Shown here: piece by piece, positions 1 through 8,565 of the stretch
Position numbering within the stretch: the stretch's first letter is position 1
Layout of the letters: each line of letters begins with the position of its first letter
Assembly (NCBI RefSeq): GCF_036456085.1
Contig: NZ_CP138632.1
Location: 1,903,001 to 1,967,000 of the forward strand
Length of the DNA stretch: 64,000 nucleotides
From: Veillonella parvula
GTDB taxonomy: Bacteria; Bacillota; Negativicutes; Veillonellales; Veillonellaceae
Direction of reading: 5' to 3'
The notes under the pieces: generated by a model
Databases searched by the model: none
The model's input: only the letters and a program-made list of their open reading frames with translations
What the model was told of the DNA's origin: nothing
Position numbers and translations under genes: made by a program

Positions 1-203
1 GCATCTTCTTTAGTATCTATATCACTTTCAAGAAGGGTGGTCATATCGTTTCGCAAGGCACGATGATCAGTTTGTACTGTCCCTTGCTGATTATTGACGA
101 TGAGTTCTAACTGACGTAAGCCTTCTTGAGCCATTTTTTGATTATAGGATGTAAAAATCATGTGGAAGACCTTTTGCAGGCGTTCCGTAAAATACTGTGC
201 CAT
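1..203 (-). CDS. Unknown protein, N-terminal 67 residues only
   Basis: The gene starts on the minus strand at an ATG (203-201) preceded by a strong AAGGAGG ribosome site and runs off the left edge. The visible N-terminus begins MAQYFTERLQKVFHMIF and is polar and probably helical, with no signal peptide or membrane segment. I do not recognise the family from this fragment. It is transcribed divergently from nothing nearby; its own promoter lies at 237-265. Confidence 0.6.
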   Translation of the reverse strand, partial: MAQYFTERLQKVFHMIFTSYNQKMAQEGLRQLELIVNNQQGTVQTDHRALRNDMTTLLESDIDTKED

Positions 204-236
204 TAGGCCTCCTTTTATACTATAAAATACATATTT

Positions 237-265
237 ATTATATAACGAACGCTAGGTACCGTAAA
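237..265 (-). promoter_or_regulatory. Sigma-70-type promoter for the minus-strand gene at 1-203
   Basis: Read on the minus strand, TTTACG (265-260) and TATAAT (242-237) are separated by exactly 17 bases, upstream of the AAGGAGG-ATG start at 203. The rest of 266-415 is AT-rich and shows no other signal. Confidence 0.5.
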
Positions 266-415
266 AGAGGCAATGCTAGTATAACTGTATGTCTTCTATT
301 GATATCATATTTTGATATCGTTTAACTATTCTCACAATATACTAGTTTATTTCTAATATGCCCGTATGTAATACAATTTAATACGGAAGCTTTAGTATGT
401 GTTGTATTAAAGCGC

Positions 416-486
416 AAAAAATCCCCTCTAAAGAAGATCTGTTGTCACAAATTTTATGTGATGTCTGAAATCTTTCAGAGGGGTTA
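416..486 (-). terminator. Intrinsic terminator after the amino-acid binding protein gene
   Basis: On the minus strand an arm CCCCTCTGAAAG pairs with CTTTAGAGGGG across a long loop and is followed directly by ATTTTTTGCG. It lies 30 bases past the stop codon at 516. Confidence 0.7.
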
Positions 487-515
487 TTATGTATCCTAGT
501 TCGTAGGAATACATA

Positions 516-1298
516 TTATTTTTTGTTGTAATCGCCAAACCATTTGTTGTAGATTTTTTGGTAAGTGCCGTCTTCTTTAAGTTCTTTAAGAGCTTTATTA
601 ACAGCTTCTTGAAGAGCTTTGTTGCCTTTTTTTACACCAAGCACTGTGCCAGGGGATTGTGTAGGTTCGCCTACGAGTTTAAGGTCTTGGTCAGCACCTT
701 GTTTGAGGTAGTACATAGCTACAGCGTTATCGATGATAGCGCCATCAATTGTACCGGCTTTCAATTCCATGAAGATATTAGCGTTGGAATCGATTTGTTT
801 TACAGTTGTATTAGGAATTTTTTGAGCCATTTCAACAGGGATTGTACCGATTTGAACACCTACAGTTTTACCTGCTAACTCGTCCATGTTGTGGATGGTA
901 GTGTTGTCTTTACGCACAACTGTGATGAAACCGCCTTGATCAAAGTACACATCGGAGAAGTCCAATACTTTTTCACGTTCTGGAGTAGCGTTGATGCCTG
1001 CAGCGATCATATCGATATCGCCAGATTGAACAGCTGGAATCAAAGCGTCGAAGCCCATGGATTTGAATTCCATTTTTAGGCCGATTTTTTTAGAAATTGC
1101 TTCGGACAAATCAACGTCGAAGCCAACATATTTGTCGCCTTCAGTGAATTCGAACGGTGGGAATGTAGTTTCAGAACCTACACGCAATACGCCTTCTTGT
1201 TGTGTCATTTTAGGTTTGTCGTTGCCACAACCAGCCAATAAACCCATTGCTGCTACCGCTACGAGGGCGATGGCTGTCAATTTTTTGAACTTAAACAT
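516..1298 (-). CDS. Amino-acid ABC transporter substrate-binding lipoprotein
   Basis: A periplasmic solute-binding protein of the polar amino acid family (SBP_bac_3, GlnH/ArtJ type), 260 aa. The start at 1298 (MFKFKKLTAIALV) is chosen over an upstream ATG because GAGGAGG sits seven bases before it. A signal peptide with lipobox LLAGC ends at about residue 23. Family landmarks are RVGSETTFPPFEF near the start of the mature protein, GFDVDLSEAISKKIG, and DMIAAGINATPEREKVLDFSD in the first lobe, with a C-terminal KWFGDYNKK typical of the family. No permease or ATPase gene is adjacent, so the partner transporter lies elsewhere or outside the window. Substrate cannot be fixed from sequence. Confidence 0.9.
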   Translation of the reverse strand: MFKFKKLTAIALVAVAAMGLLAGCGNDKPKMTQQEGVLRVGSETTFPPFEFTEGDKYVGFDVDLSEAISKKIGLKMEFKSMGFDALIPAVQSGDIDMIAAGINATPEREKVLDFSDVYFDQGGFITVVRKDNTTIHNMDELAGKTVGVQIGTIPVEMAQKIPNTTVKQIDSNANIFMELKAGTIDGAIIDNAVAMYYLKQGADQDLKLVGEPTQSPGTVLGVKKGNKALQEAVNKALKELKEDGTYQKIYNKWFGDYNKK

Positions 1299-1489
1299 AG
1301 TATCCTCCTCAAACATCCATATACATGGTTTATACATTTCTGTTTATATTGTACGGAATTTTACACCAATAGGCAATAACATTGTATAATTAAGAGTACA
1401 TGAGTTTCATATTTAAAAATGGATTTCATTTAATATTGTTTAAATCCATCGATTTGCACACATTTTTGATTATATCTATTGGAGGCGCT

Positions 1490-2674
1490 ATGAACCTTAT
1501 GCATACATTTTCCGATCTTTGTAAAAGCTTCGCACCAGATGCTTTTGCGGTGAATTATACATTAGCTAAAAACCCTGAGATTTCCAGTCAAGAATTCGAG
1601 TCCGTCAAAACCATTGGTGCTGTTCTCGAAAAATATGGTATGGACGTAACCTATGAATTCTGTGATTTACCGACTGCCTTCAAGGCCTCTGTTGTGAAAG
1701 TAGATAACCCTCAAGGTCGTTTAGCGATACTTTGTGAATATGATGCACTGCCAGAGGTAGGCCATGCATGCGGTCATTCCGCCAGTGGTTCTATGAGCGT
1801 GTTGGCTGCATTGACACTACATAAAATGCAAGAAGAGGGCGTAGCTTTCAACATGGACATCGATATTATCGGCACACCAGACGAAGAAGCGATGGGGTGC
1901 AAGGTGGATATGTGCAATGCAGGGGTGTTTAAAGAATACGATTTTGCCATCATGGTGCATCTCGACGGCGAGGAAACACGGCCTAATTCACAATTTTTGG
2001 CACTCGATTGCTTCCGCGCTAAGTATCATGGTAAGCCCGCCCATGCAGCCGGCGAGCCTTGGAATGGCAACAATGCGGTAAATGGTGTGCAACTCGCTAT
2101 CCATGCTATGGATATGATGCGCCAACAAGTGCGCCCTGAAACGCGCATCGGCACGTGGATCATTGCTGGAGGTACCGCATCCAATGTAATTCCTGCCTTC
2201 GGTGAATTAGAGGTCACCGTGCGGCATACGGAGCGTGAGTACTTGAATGGTTTATCTGAGCAAATCAAAAAAATCTTTGAAGGGGCTGCCCTTTGTACAG
2301 GTACAACTGTGGATGTAGAGTTTTATGGCAATCCGTATGATGATATGAACCAAAACCACCGTGGCACGGCGCTTATCGAAGAGGTAATGACTGACATGGG
2401 CCTCGATTTTGAACCTGGTCCGGCAGCCCTCGGAGGTAGTTCAGATATTGGCAATGTAAGCTATCAATGTGCAGCACTCCATCCTAAATTGCGTCTCGCT
2501 GGCGAGCCAAAGGTGTGCCATTCTAAAGAATTTGCCGCTACCATGTTAGAGCCTACCATTGAACAAACTATCATTGATGGGGCTACTATTATAGGAGGTT
2601 CCTTATTGCGATTAGTTGAGGACCCAACAGTCTTAGAAGACATCGTAGCCGAATTTAACGCGTCCATAGTGTAA
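1490..2674 (+). CDS. M20-family metallopeptidase / amidohydrolase
   Basis: A 394-aa zinc-dependent hydrolase of the M20 family (aminoacylase / p-aminobenzoyl-glutamate hydrolase AbgB-like / PM20D2-like branch). Metal-site motifs are visible: EVGHACGHSASG in the N-terminal catalytic part, GTPDEEAMGCKVDM for the catalytic Glu region, and LGGSSDIGNVS towards the C-terminus. The central lid domain contains KPAHAAGEPWNGNNAVNG. The ATG at 1490 is chosen because GGAGG lies six bases upstream; the longer frame from 1400 has no ribosome site. It probably removes an acyl or peptide group from an amino acid; substrate is unknown. It is followed 43 bp later by the HAD phosphatase and may be cotranscribed with it. 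Confidence 0.88.
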   Translation: MNLMHTFSDLCKSFAPDAFAVNYTLAKNPEISSQEFESVKTIGAVLEKYGMDVTYEFCDLPTAFKASVVKVDNPQGRLAILCEYDALPEVGHACGHSASGSMSVLAALTLHKMQEEGVAFNMDIDIIGTPDEEAMGCKVDMCNAGVFKEYDFAIMVHLDGEETRPNSQFLALDCFRAKYHGKPAHAAGEPWNGNNAVNGVQLAIHAMDMMRQQVRPETRIGTWIIAGGTASNVIPAFGELEVTVRHTEREYLNGLSEQIKKIFEGAALCTGTTVDVEFYGNPYDDMNQNHRGTALIEEVMTDMGLDFEPGPAALGGSSDIGNVSYQCAALHPKLRLAGEPKVCHSKEFAATMLEPTIEQTIIDGATIIGGSLLRLVEDPTVLEDIVAEFNASIV

Positions 2675-2717
2675 TGCTTGAGCTTATTGATTTGTTAGAT
2701 ACCATAAGGGAGGCAGT

Positions 2718-3920
2718 ATGACCTCAAAAGAAACATTAACTATAAAAAATTATATAGGTCTAGTTGGAGATAAGCGCATTCGATTCATCGCATCCGATGT
2801 AGACGGCACCTTGGTAAACGATGCGAAAGCAATTTCTGAGGATGCCATTGAGGCGATTCGTGCAGCTCGTGAAAGCGGCATTCGCGTAGCCATTGCTTCT
2901 GGCCGTGCTTGGAATGAGATGAATGATGTCATCGAAAAACTGCCTTGCTTGCGCTATTTCATGTGCACTAATGGCGCTTACGTGATGGATAAGGATGAAA
3001 ACCGTAGTCTATTCCACGTAAATTTTGATAAAGAACAAGCATTACATTTGTTACGCAAACTATTAACCTATGGCGTATATGTAGAGGCCTATGTGAAAGA
3101 CCAAATCTTTGGCATGTATCCGCCATCTAGATGTATTACACCTGAACGCTTAGGGGCTTGCGCTTGTGAACGAAGTGGCAGTAATAAAAAGACGATACAT
3201 GGCATCATGGATAATCATCTACCTAACATCATGAATAATCATGGGTCTAGTGTTATGGATAATCATCTACCTGAAATAGTAGATCAGCAGGTTTCTGGTG
3301 CATTACATACCCATTTGCCAGGGGCAACTTATGCTCACTATGCTTTGGCAGAAGGTGATGAAGCAGCCAATGTAAAACTATCTGAATGTGAAATTGAGCA
3401 ATCCAATTTCTTCTTTAGACCTAATATTCGTCCATTTATATTAGCGACGCGGACCATGGTATGTGATTTGTTAGCTCATATGGAAGCCTTAGACGAAGGA
3501 CCTGAGAAAATTCAAATCTTCTACGGTGACGAGCCGATGCGTCAGCGCATCTTGCAAGACTTACGAGATGAATATCAAGGTCTGTCCCACGATGGCACAG
3601 GCCGTGAACGTTTCTATGATGTATTGCTCTCTAGTGAAGGCAATCTAGAATTTGTATTGCCTCATACTACAAAAGGTACTGCTGTAGAAGCCTTAGCAAA
3701 ACATTGGGGATTAAGTCCTGATGAGGTGATGACACTGGGGGATAGCGAAAATGATCTATCTATGTTACGCTTTGCGGGTGCAGGCGTAGCGATGGGCAAT
3801 AGCAAGCCGAACATTAAAGAAGTAGCCCGCTACGAAACGACAGATAATAACCATCAAGGCGTGGCAAAGGCAATCTATTCGGCTATTGCATATAATATTG
3901 CGCTCAATAGAAAATCTTGA
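2718..3920 (+). CDS. Cof-type HAD-IIB phosphatase with repeat-bearing insertion
   Basis: A 400-aa haloacid-dehalogenase-superfamily phosphatase of the Cof/IIB type, acting on sugar phosphates or other small phosphoesters. Motif I is DVDGT (residues 27-31, nucleophile Asp27), motif II is in AIASGR near residue 60, and motifs III/IV are KGTAVEAL and LGDSENDLSML near the C-terminus. The cap domain (about residues 90-300) is longer than usual. It contains a hydrophilic insertion at about 140-222, including three 8-residue units (MDNHLPNI, MNNHGSSV, MDNHLPEI) encoded by an exact 24-bp periodic repeat. The ATG has GGGAGG seven bases upstream. The insertion looks like a non-conserved surface loop and should not affect the active site; this is an inference. 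Confidence 0.9.
   Translation: MTSKETLTIKNYIGLVGDKRIRFIASDVDGTLVNDAKAISEDAIEAIRAARESGIRVAIASGRAWNEMNDVIEKLPCLRYFMCTNGAYVMDKDENRSLFHVNFDKEQALHLLRKLLTYGVYVEAYVKDQIFGMYPPSRCITPERLGACACERSGSNKKTIHGIMDNHLPNIMNNHGSSVMDNHLPEIVDQQVSGALHTHLPGATYAHYALAEGDEAANVKLSECEIEQSNFFFRPNIRPFILATRTMVCDLLAHMEALDEGPEKIQIFYGDEPMRQRILQDLRDEYQGLSHDGTGRERFYDVLLSSEGNLEFVLPHTTKGTAVEALAKHWGLSPDEVMTLGDSENDLSMLRFAGAGVAMGNSKPNIKEVARYETTDNNHQGVAKAIYSAIAYNIALNRKS
3207..3278 (+). repeat. 24-bp in-frame tandem repeat (3 units) inside the HAD gene
   Basis: Units start at 3207, 3231 and 3255. The first 18 bases of units 1 and 3 are identical (ATGGATAATCATCTACCT) and unit 2 is degenerate. The period is a multiple of three, so copy changes would keep the reading frame. 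Confidence 0.9.
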
Positions 3921-4022
3921 TTTTAGTGTTTATAATAACCTAACGTTACATGGCAGATATAGTATTTAATCATTACGTGGATATACTTAATTTTGTTTTT
4001 ACTGATAGGGAGGTGATGTATA

Positions 4023-4229
4023 ATGGGAAATCTAAAATTTAATATTGATGACACTTGTGTTAAATGTGGTGCTTGTGCAGAGGATTGTCCTGTTCAATGC
4101 ATCACCGAAGGGAAGACTCGATTTAACATCGGAAAAGGCTGTATCGGTTGTGGCGATTGTTATTCGATATGTCCTGTAGGGGCTGTAAAAATGTATAAAC
4201 GAAAGGATGTTAAGGAGCTTAAAGAGTAA
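4023..4229 (+). CDS. Two-[4Fe-4S] ferredoxin
   Basis: A 68-aa bacterial ferredoxin. Cluster motifs are CVKCGACAEDCP (residues 12-23) and CIGCGDCYSICPVG, giving two Cx2Cx2Cx3C sites. The length is close to that of classical clostridial ferredoxins, with a short basic C-terminal tail (KRKDVKELKE). GGGAGGTGATG precedes the ATG. It stands alone between the HAD gene and guaA, so it is probably a general low-potential electron carrier; its partner enzyme is not evident from the context. Confidence 0.93.
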   Translation: MGNLKFNIDDTCVKCGACAEDCPVQCITEGKTRFNIGKGCIGCGDCYSICPVGAVKMYKRKDVKELKE

Positions 4230-4587
4230 TATAACAGCAAACTAAGCTGTACGTTAAAACTGTATTTCAGCCTTTTAAACTGAATGTTAGGATTTTAACT
4301 CTGCATCTTAATATCTTGAATTTGTATTCTAATCTTAAAATCGTATTCTAGTATCTCAGATTTGAATTTAAGTACATATTTATAGCTATATAAATAAAAA
4401 TCCGAACATTGGATTCCTATTTATAATCTATATACGGAATATATGGAGTCGTTATACTTCCTATGGTATAATAAAATGTAATGAAAAATTAGCGTTTGGC
4501 TCGGAAAAACGCGTCCCAGTACAGAAACGTATGGGCATAAAAAAATAGTGAATATACTTTCACAAATAGATGCATATGGAGGAAGGC
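4230..4587 (+). promoter_or_regulatory. guaA promoter and structured 5' leader
   Basis: The first 200 bases are AT-rich without a gene. An extended -10 (TGG-TATAAT, hexamer at 4467-4472) gives an expected start near 4479. The following leader of about 110 bases contains two adjacent hairpins, 4492-4512 (GCGTTT paired with AAACGC) and 4515-4535 (CCCA-TAC paired with GTA-TGGG). It ends with the GGAGGAAGG ribosome site at 4578-4586. The hairpins do not match the purine, xanthine, ZTP or guanidine riboswitch consensus that I know, so no class is assigned. Confidence 0.5.
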
Positions 4588-6123
4588 ATGGAAAACAAGG
4601 AATTTGTAATTGTTGTTGACTTTGGTGGTCAATATAATCAATTGATCGCGCGCCGTGTTCGTGAAAATCACGTATACTGCGAAGTATATCCATACAACAA
4701 AGCGCTGGATAAAATTAAGGAATTAAAACCGCAAGGTATCATCTTTACAGGCGGTCCTAACAGCGTGTATGAAGAAAACTCTCCAAAAATTGAGAAAGAG
4801 ATTTTTGAACTTGGTATTCCTATTCTTGGCATGTGCTATGGTATGCAATTTATGGCGCATACATTGGGTGGCGAAGTTAAATCTGCGGATAACCGTGAAT
4901 TCGGTAAAACACCTACTAAAGTGGACACTACATCGCCATTGTTCAAAGGCTTGGAAGAAGACCAAGTTGTTTGGATGTCCCACGTTGACTATGTAGCAAA
5001 GGTTCCTGAAGGCTTTGAAATCGTAGCACATACTAAGGATTGCCCTGTTGCATCCATGCAAAATACAGAACGTAAACTATATGCTATGCAATACCATGCA
5101 GAAGTGTTGCATACTGAACATGGCAAGGAAATGCTTCACAACTTCTTGTACGAAGTATGTGGCTTCACAGGCACATGGACAATGGCAAACTATGCAAAAT
5201 CTGCTATTGAAGACATCCGTAAAACCGTTGGTGACGGCAAAGTATTGTTAGCATTGTCTGGTGGTGTAGATAGTTCTGTTGCGGCAGCTCTTATCTCTAA
5301 AGCTGTGGGCGACCAATTGACTTGTATCTTTGTTGACCATGGTTTAATGCGTAAAAATGAAGGCGACGAAGTAGAAGCAGCTTTCAAAGATTCCGGCATG
5401 CATTTCATCCGCGTCGATGCAGAAAAACGTTTCTTAGATAAATTGGCTGGTCTTGAAGATCCAGAAGCTAAACGTAAAGCTATCGGTGAAGAATTCATCC
5501 GCGTATTTGAAGACGAAGGCCGTAAAATCGGCTCCGTTGATTTCTTAGCGCAAGGTACAATCTACCCTGACGTTATCGAGTCTGGTACTGGTGAGGCGGA
5601 AGTTATCAAATCTCACCACAACGTTGGTGGTTTGCCTGCAGTGGTAGACTTCAAAGGTCTTATCGAACCGTTGCGCAATCTCTTCAAAGACGAAGTGCGT
5701 GAACTTGGTTCTGAATTAGGCTTGGCTGACTACCTCGTATGGCGTCAACCATTCCCTGGTCCTGGTCTTGCTATCCGCGTAATGGGTGAAATAACTAAAG
5801 ACAAACTCGACATCTTGCGTGATGCGGACTACATCTTCCGTGACGAAATTGCAAAAGCTGGCCTTGATCGCAGCATCAACCAATACTTTGCAGTATTAAC
5901 ATCTACACGTACCGTAGGCGTTATGGGTGATTTCCGTACATACGACTACACATTGGCATTGCGTGGCGTAACAACAACAGACTTCATGACTGCTGACTGG
6001 GCACGCATCCCTTACGACGTATTGGACACCATCTCTCGCCGTATCGTAAACGAAGTACAACACATCAACCGTATCGTGTACGATATTACATCTAAACCAC
6101 CTGCTACAATTGAGTGGGAATAA
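4588..6123 (+). CDS. guaA: GMP synthase (glutamine-hydrolysing)
   Basis: Converts XMP to GMP using ATP and glutamine in the cytoplasm, 511 aa. The N-terminal class I glutamine amidotransferase has Cys83 (MCYGMQ) and the His170/Glu172 pair (QYHAEV). The ATP-pyrophosphatase domain has the P-loop SGGVDS at 224-229. The C-terminal dimerisation domain ends with KPPATIEWE, as in canonical GuaA. The ATG at 4588 is chosen for the GGAGGAAGG site; an in-frame ATG at 4570 would add six residues with no ribosome site. It is monocistronic with a strong terminator at 6235, and marks the left border of the AT-rich defence island. Confidence 0.98.
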   Translation: MENKEFVIVVDFGGQYNQLIARRVRENHVYCEVYPYNKALDKIKELKPQGIIFTGGPNSVYEENSPKIEKEIFELGIPILGMCYGMQFMAHTLGGEVKSADNREFGKTPTKVDTTSPLFKGLEEDQVVWMSHVDYVAKVPEGFEIVAHTKDCPVASMQNTERKLYAMQYHAEVLHTEHGKEMLHNFLYEVCGFTGTWTMANYAKSAIEDIRKTVGDGKVLLALSGGVDSSVAAALISKAVGDQLTCIFVDHGLMRKNEGDEVEAAFKDSGMHFIRVDAEKRFLDKLAGLEDPEAKRKAIGEEFIRVFEDEGRKIGSVDFLAQGTIYPDVIESGTGEAEVIKSHHNVGGLPAVVDFKGLIEPLRNLFKDEVRELGSELGLADYLVWRQPFPGPGLAIRVMGEITKDKLDILRDADYIFRDEIAKAGLDRSINQYFAVLTSTRTVGVMGDFRTYDYTLALRGVTTTDFMTADWARIPYDVLDTISRRIVNEVQHINRIVYDITSKPPATIEWE

Positions 6124-6234
6124 TAAGAAATATTGATTTTAAATTCATTAACTAAACTTTTGAGTAATAATTACTTTAACTGAAAGGTAATAGAATAGGT
6201 TTGAAAGGGAGAGTTTTGGATTTAAAGAGTGCAT

Positions 6235-6268
6235 AAAAGCCTCCCATCATTTTGGTGGGAGGCTTTTG
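6235..6268 (+). terminator. guaA terminator
   Basis: A perfect stem AAAAGCCTCCCA / TGGGAGGCTTTT with a short loop, followed by GTATAAT. It closes the guaA unit. Confidence 0.9.
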
Positions 6269-6341
6269 TATAATTCTATATTCATAGCAAAAAAAGTTTA
6301 GTAAAATCTGTATGCTATAAAGTTATTTTAGTGTATTTTTA

Positions 6342-6353
6342 GGTATATAGAGG
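6342..6353 (+). repeat. Leader repeat copy 1 (GGTATATAGAGG)
   Basis: Identical 12-mers end 12 bases before the ATG of the cyclase-like gene and (7177-7188) 17 bases before the ATG of the CD-NTase gene. The GAGG(G/A)G part can act as ribosome site. Confidence 0.7.
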
Positions 6354-6365
6354 GGTCTAGATAAA

Positions 6366-7142
6366 ATGAGATATGTTGCATTCTTGGATATATTGGGTTT
6401 TAAGTCTAAATTAAAAAGTTGTGAACATGGTGAGGCTGTACACTTTATCAAAATGTTTGCGGCTACTGTATATAGTGAGTTTAAAAATTTAGAAAATTCC
6501 AGTAATATTAAGGGCTATATAGTTAGTGATTCACTTATTTTATATTCAGCCGACGCTAAAAGAGAATCTTTAATAGTATTAATGAATTTGATTAAAGATA
6601 TCTGTAAAGCTTTATTTAGAAATGATGATATTTTGATTCGTGGCGGAATAACACGAGGAGATTTTGATAAAGTCCCAGCAAGTCCAATTGAGGAATTAGA
6701 AAAAGGATTAATTGTTGGTAAAGCTTATGTAGAAGCTTTCAACCTTGAAGGTAAAGCACATGTTATAGGTATTATTGTTTCTAAAAAGGTAAAAGAAGAT
6801 ATTTTAAAGTATAAAATTCAGATGGATCAACTAGTTAAAATTAATGAAAGTATGATGATATCTAGTGAGGATAATTCACAAATAAAAGACTGTTATTTCT
6901 TTAATTATTTTGATATAGATTTTCTTCTTGAAAAAGATAACTTAAGTAAATTTATTCGTCTTGCAAGTAAAACTAAGAGGTTACCGCATTATGTTAATAC
7001 ACTAAAGTTAGTTCTTAAGAGTGAGAATAATGATATTAAAATTAAAAATTTTAGATTTAAGTTAAATGATAGCAATATCACAGCAAATTACAGCTTAAAT
7101 AAGAATGATTTAGACATATTTATTAATAGTGTCTTGGAATGA
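6366..7142 (+). CDS. Divergent class III nucleotide-cyclase-like protein
   Basis: A 258-aa protein that I cannot match to a named enzyme but that reads like a class III adenylate/guanylate cyclase core. VAFLDILGF (Asp8) matches the FxDIxGF metal motif. IVSDSLIL (Asp55, 47 residues later) matches the second metal Asp. IRGGITRGDF (91-100) matches RIGIHTGEV, and VGKAYVEAFNLEG (117-129) matches GDVVNxAARLE. The transition-state Asn and Arg of canonical cyclases are not preserved in that last motif. The enzyme may therefore use other residues or be inactive. The last 100 residues are unassigned and Lys-rich. It lies 63 bp upstream of the CD-NTase on the same strand, shares a 12-base leader repeat with it and is equally AT-rich. 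Possible roles: a Pycsar-like signal producer, or an accessory of the CBASS. Confidence 0.6.
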   Translation: MRYVAFLDILGFKSKLKSCEHGEAVHFIKMFAATVYSEFKNLENSSNIKGYIVSDSLILYSADAKRESLIVLMNLIKDICKALFRNDDILIRGGITRGDFDKVPASPIEELEKGLIVGKAYVEAFNLEGKAHVIGIIVSKKVKEDILKYKIQMDQLVKINESMMISSEDNSQIKDCYFFNYFDIDFLLEKDNLSKFIRLASKTKRLPHYVNTLKLVLKSENNDIKIKNFRFKLNDSNITANYSLNKNDLDIFINSVLE

Positions 7143-7176
7143 GATTTAATAAATAAAAAGAAAGCTGAATTAGTGG

Positions 7177-7188
7177 GGTATATAGAGG
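7177..7188 (+). repeat. Leader repeat copy 2 (GGTATATAGAGG)
   Basis: Second copy of the 12-mer found at 6342-6353, located just upstream of the CD-NTase start. Shared context extends by a few purines only. Confidence 0.7.
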
Positions 7189-7205
7189 AGTAGAGGTATA
7201 AGCTA

Positions 7206-8561
7206 ATGTATGATTTATCATCTAGATTTAATACATTTTATAATTCTTATGTAGTTTTATCTAAAGCTGAACAAACTAATTTACATTCAAAGAAGGATTT
7301 GAATATTACTAGACTCAAGAACGGCTTGAAAGAATATAATGAAATTCATAAGACTTCGTATAATATAGTAGAAATCTATGTGCAGGGGAGTATGGCAATG
7401 TCTACTATTGTACAAAATCAAAATGATGACTATGATATTGATATTGCTATTGTTTTTGATAAGAAAACTCTTGGGGATAAAGGTGCACAAGCTACAAGAA
7501 ATATGGTTGCGGCTGCTCTTGAAAGACAGACGAAGCAATTTAATACAGCACCAGAGGTAAAAACAAGTTGTGTACGAATAAAATATGCTGATGGTTATCA
7601 TATAGACTTTGCTGTTTATAGATGTGAATTTGATAGTCTTAATGATTGTTATATTTATGAGCATGCTGGTTCTGATTGGTCTAAGCGAGAACTTCGCGGG
7701 CTAAATGAATGGTTTAAAACAAAAAATGATAAGTCAGGAGATAAGTTAAGGAAAGTAATACGTTTGTCTAAGATGTTTTGTAAGTCAAGAAGCTTTTGGA
7801 AAAATATGCCTAGCGGTCTTTTGCAAACGGTTTTATGTGATGAAAACTTGATAGATTCTTATGAACGTATTGATGAATTGTTTTATTATACAATGAAAAG
7901 TATTGTTAGTAGACTTGAGATAAATCAAGAGGTTTATGCACCTATAGATAATCAGCGAAATTTGACGCCTAGAAATAGTGATCGCCAACAATTGATTAAT
8001 TGGAAAAACCGCTTAAAAAGTAAAATTGAAGATCTCAGTATTTTATTCAAATCTGATTGTTCAAGAGCAGATGCGGTTCAAGCTTGGTATGGTTTTTTTA
8101 ATCACGATTATTGGTGCGAAGAAGCATCAATTTGTGAGGCAAAAGGTATAACATCAGTTTCTTCTTTTACAGACACGGAAGAATATATTGAAGATTTATA
8201 TAATGTGAATTTATTATATGAATGCAAAGTATCGTGTATGGTTAGTGGTGATGGATGGAGAACTAAGCCAATAATTGAGTTCCTATCGGTATTAAGGGGC
8301 TATTTGCCACATAACCTTAAAATTTCTTGTAAATTAGAGTATACTAGTTGTCCATTACCATATAAAGTTTTATGGAAAGTTAAAAATGTAGGACCTATGG
8401 CTGAAAGACGAAATCAGATAAGAGGACAAATTATAGAAAAGGGTTCGACTATAGTTGAGCATAGCAATTTTTATGGTAATCATTATATTGAATGTTATAT
8501 CGTAAAAGATAATGTCTGTGTTGCTAGAAAAAGAATAGAAGTTCCTATTGATAAAGGGTAA
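7206..8561 (+). CDS. CBASS CD-NTase (cyclic-oligonucleotide synthase)
   Basis: A 451-aa SMODS-type nucleotidyltransferase of the cGAS/DncV-like superfamily. The active site is visible as GS (61-62, QGSMAMST), then DYDID with Asp77 and Asp79, and the third Asp134 in YHIDFAVY. The central helical part follows. The last 130 residues (about 320-450, including LEYTSCPLPYKVLWKVKNVG) fit the AG/SMODS C-terminal sensor domain (AGS-C) found fused to such enzymes. On phage sensing these enzymes make a cyclic di- or trinucleotide that activates the partner effector. The next gene, 4 bp away, is a 2TM-NUDIX effector, and no Cap2/Cap3 genes are present, so the system is type I. The AT-rich codon use contrasts with guaA and suggests acquisition by transfer. 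Product nucleotide is unknown. Confidence 0.88.
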   Translation: MYDLSSRFNTFYNSYVVLSKAEQTNLHSKKDLNITRLKNGLKEYNEIHKTSYNIVEIYVQGSMAMSTIVQNQNDDYDIDIAIVFDKKTLGDKGAQATRNMVAAALERQTKQFNTAPEVKTSCVRIKYADGYHIDFAVYRCEFDSLNDCYIYEHAGSDWSKRELRGLNEWFKTKNDKSGDKLRKVIRLSKMFCKSRSFWKNMPSGLLQTVLCDENLIDSYERIDELFYYTMKSIVSRLEINQEVYAPIDNQRNLTPRNSDRQQLINWKNRLKSKIEDLSILFKSDCSRADAVQAWYGFFNHDYWCEEASICEAKGITSVSSFTDTEEYIEDLYNVNLLYECKVSCMVSGDGWRTKPIIEFLSVLRGYLPHNLKISCKLEYTSCPLPYKVLWKVKNVGPMAERRNQIRGQIIEKGSTIVEHSNFYGNHYIECYIVKDNVCVARKRIEVPIDKG

Positions 8562-8565
8562 GATC

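Noticed and set aside
3207..3278. Possible CRISPR-like direct repeats
   Set aside because: The repeats are contiguous, in frame and within a conserved enzyme, with no spacers and no cas genes.
4230..4587. Purine-type riboswitch before guaA
   Set aside because: The conserved purine-aptamer loop sequences are not present; only generic hairpins are seen.
6366..7142. Canonical adenylate cyclase call
   Set aside because: The Asn/Arg transition-state residues are not conserved and the C-terminal part is unknown, so only a cyclase-like label is justified.
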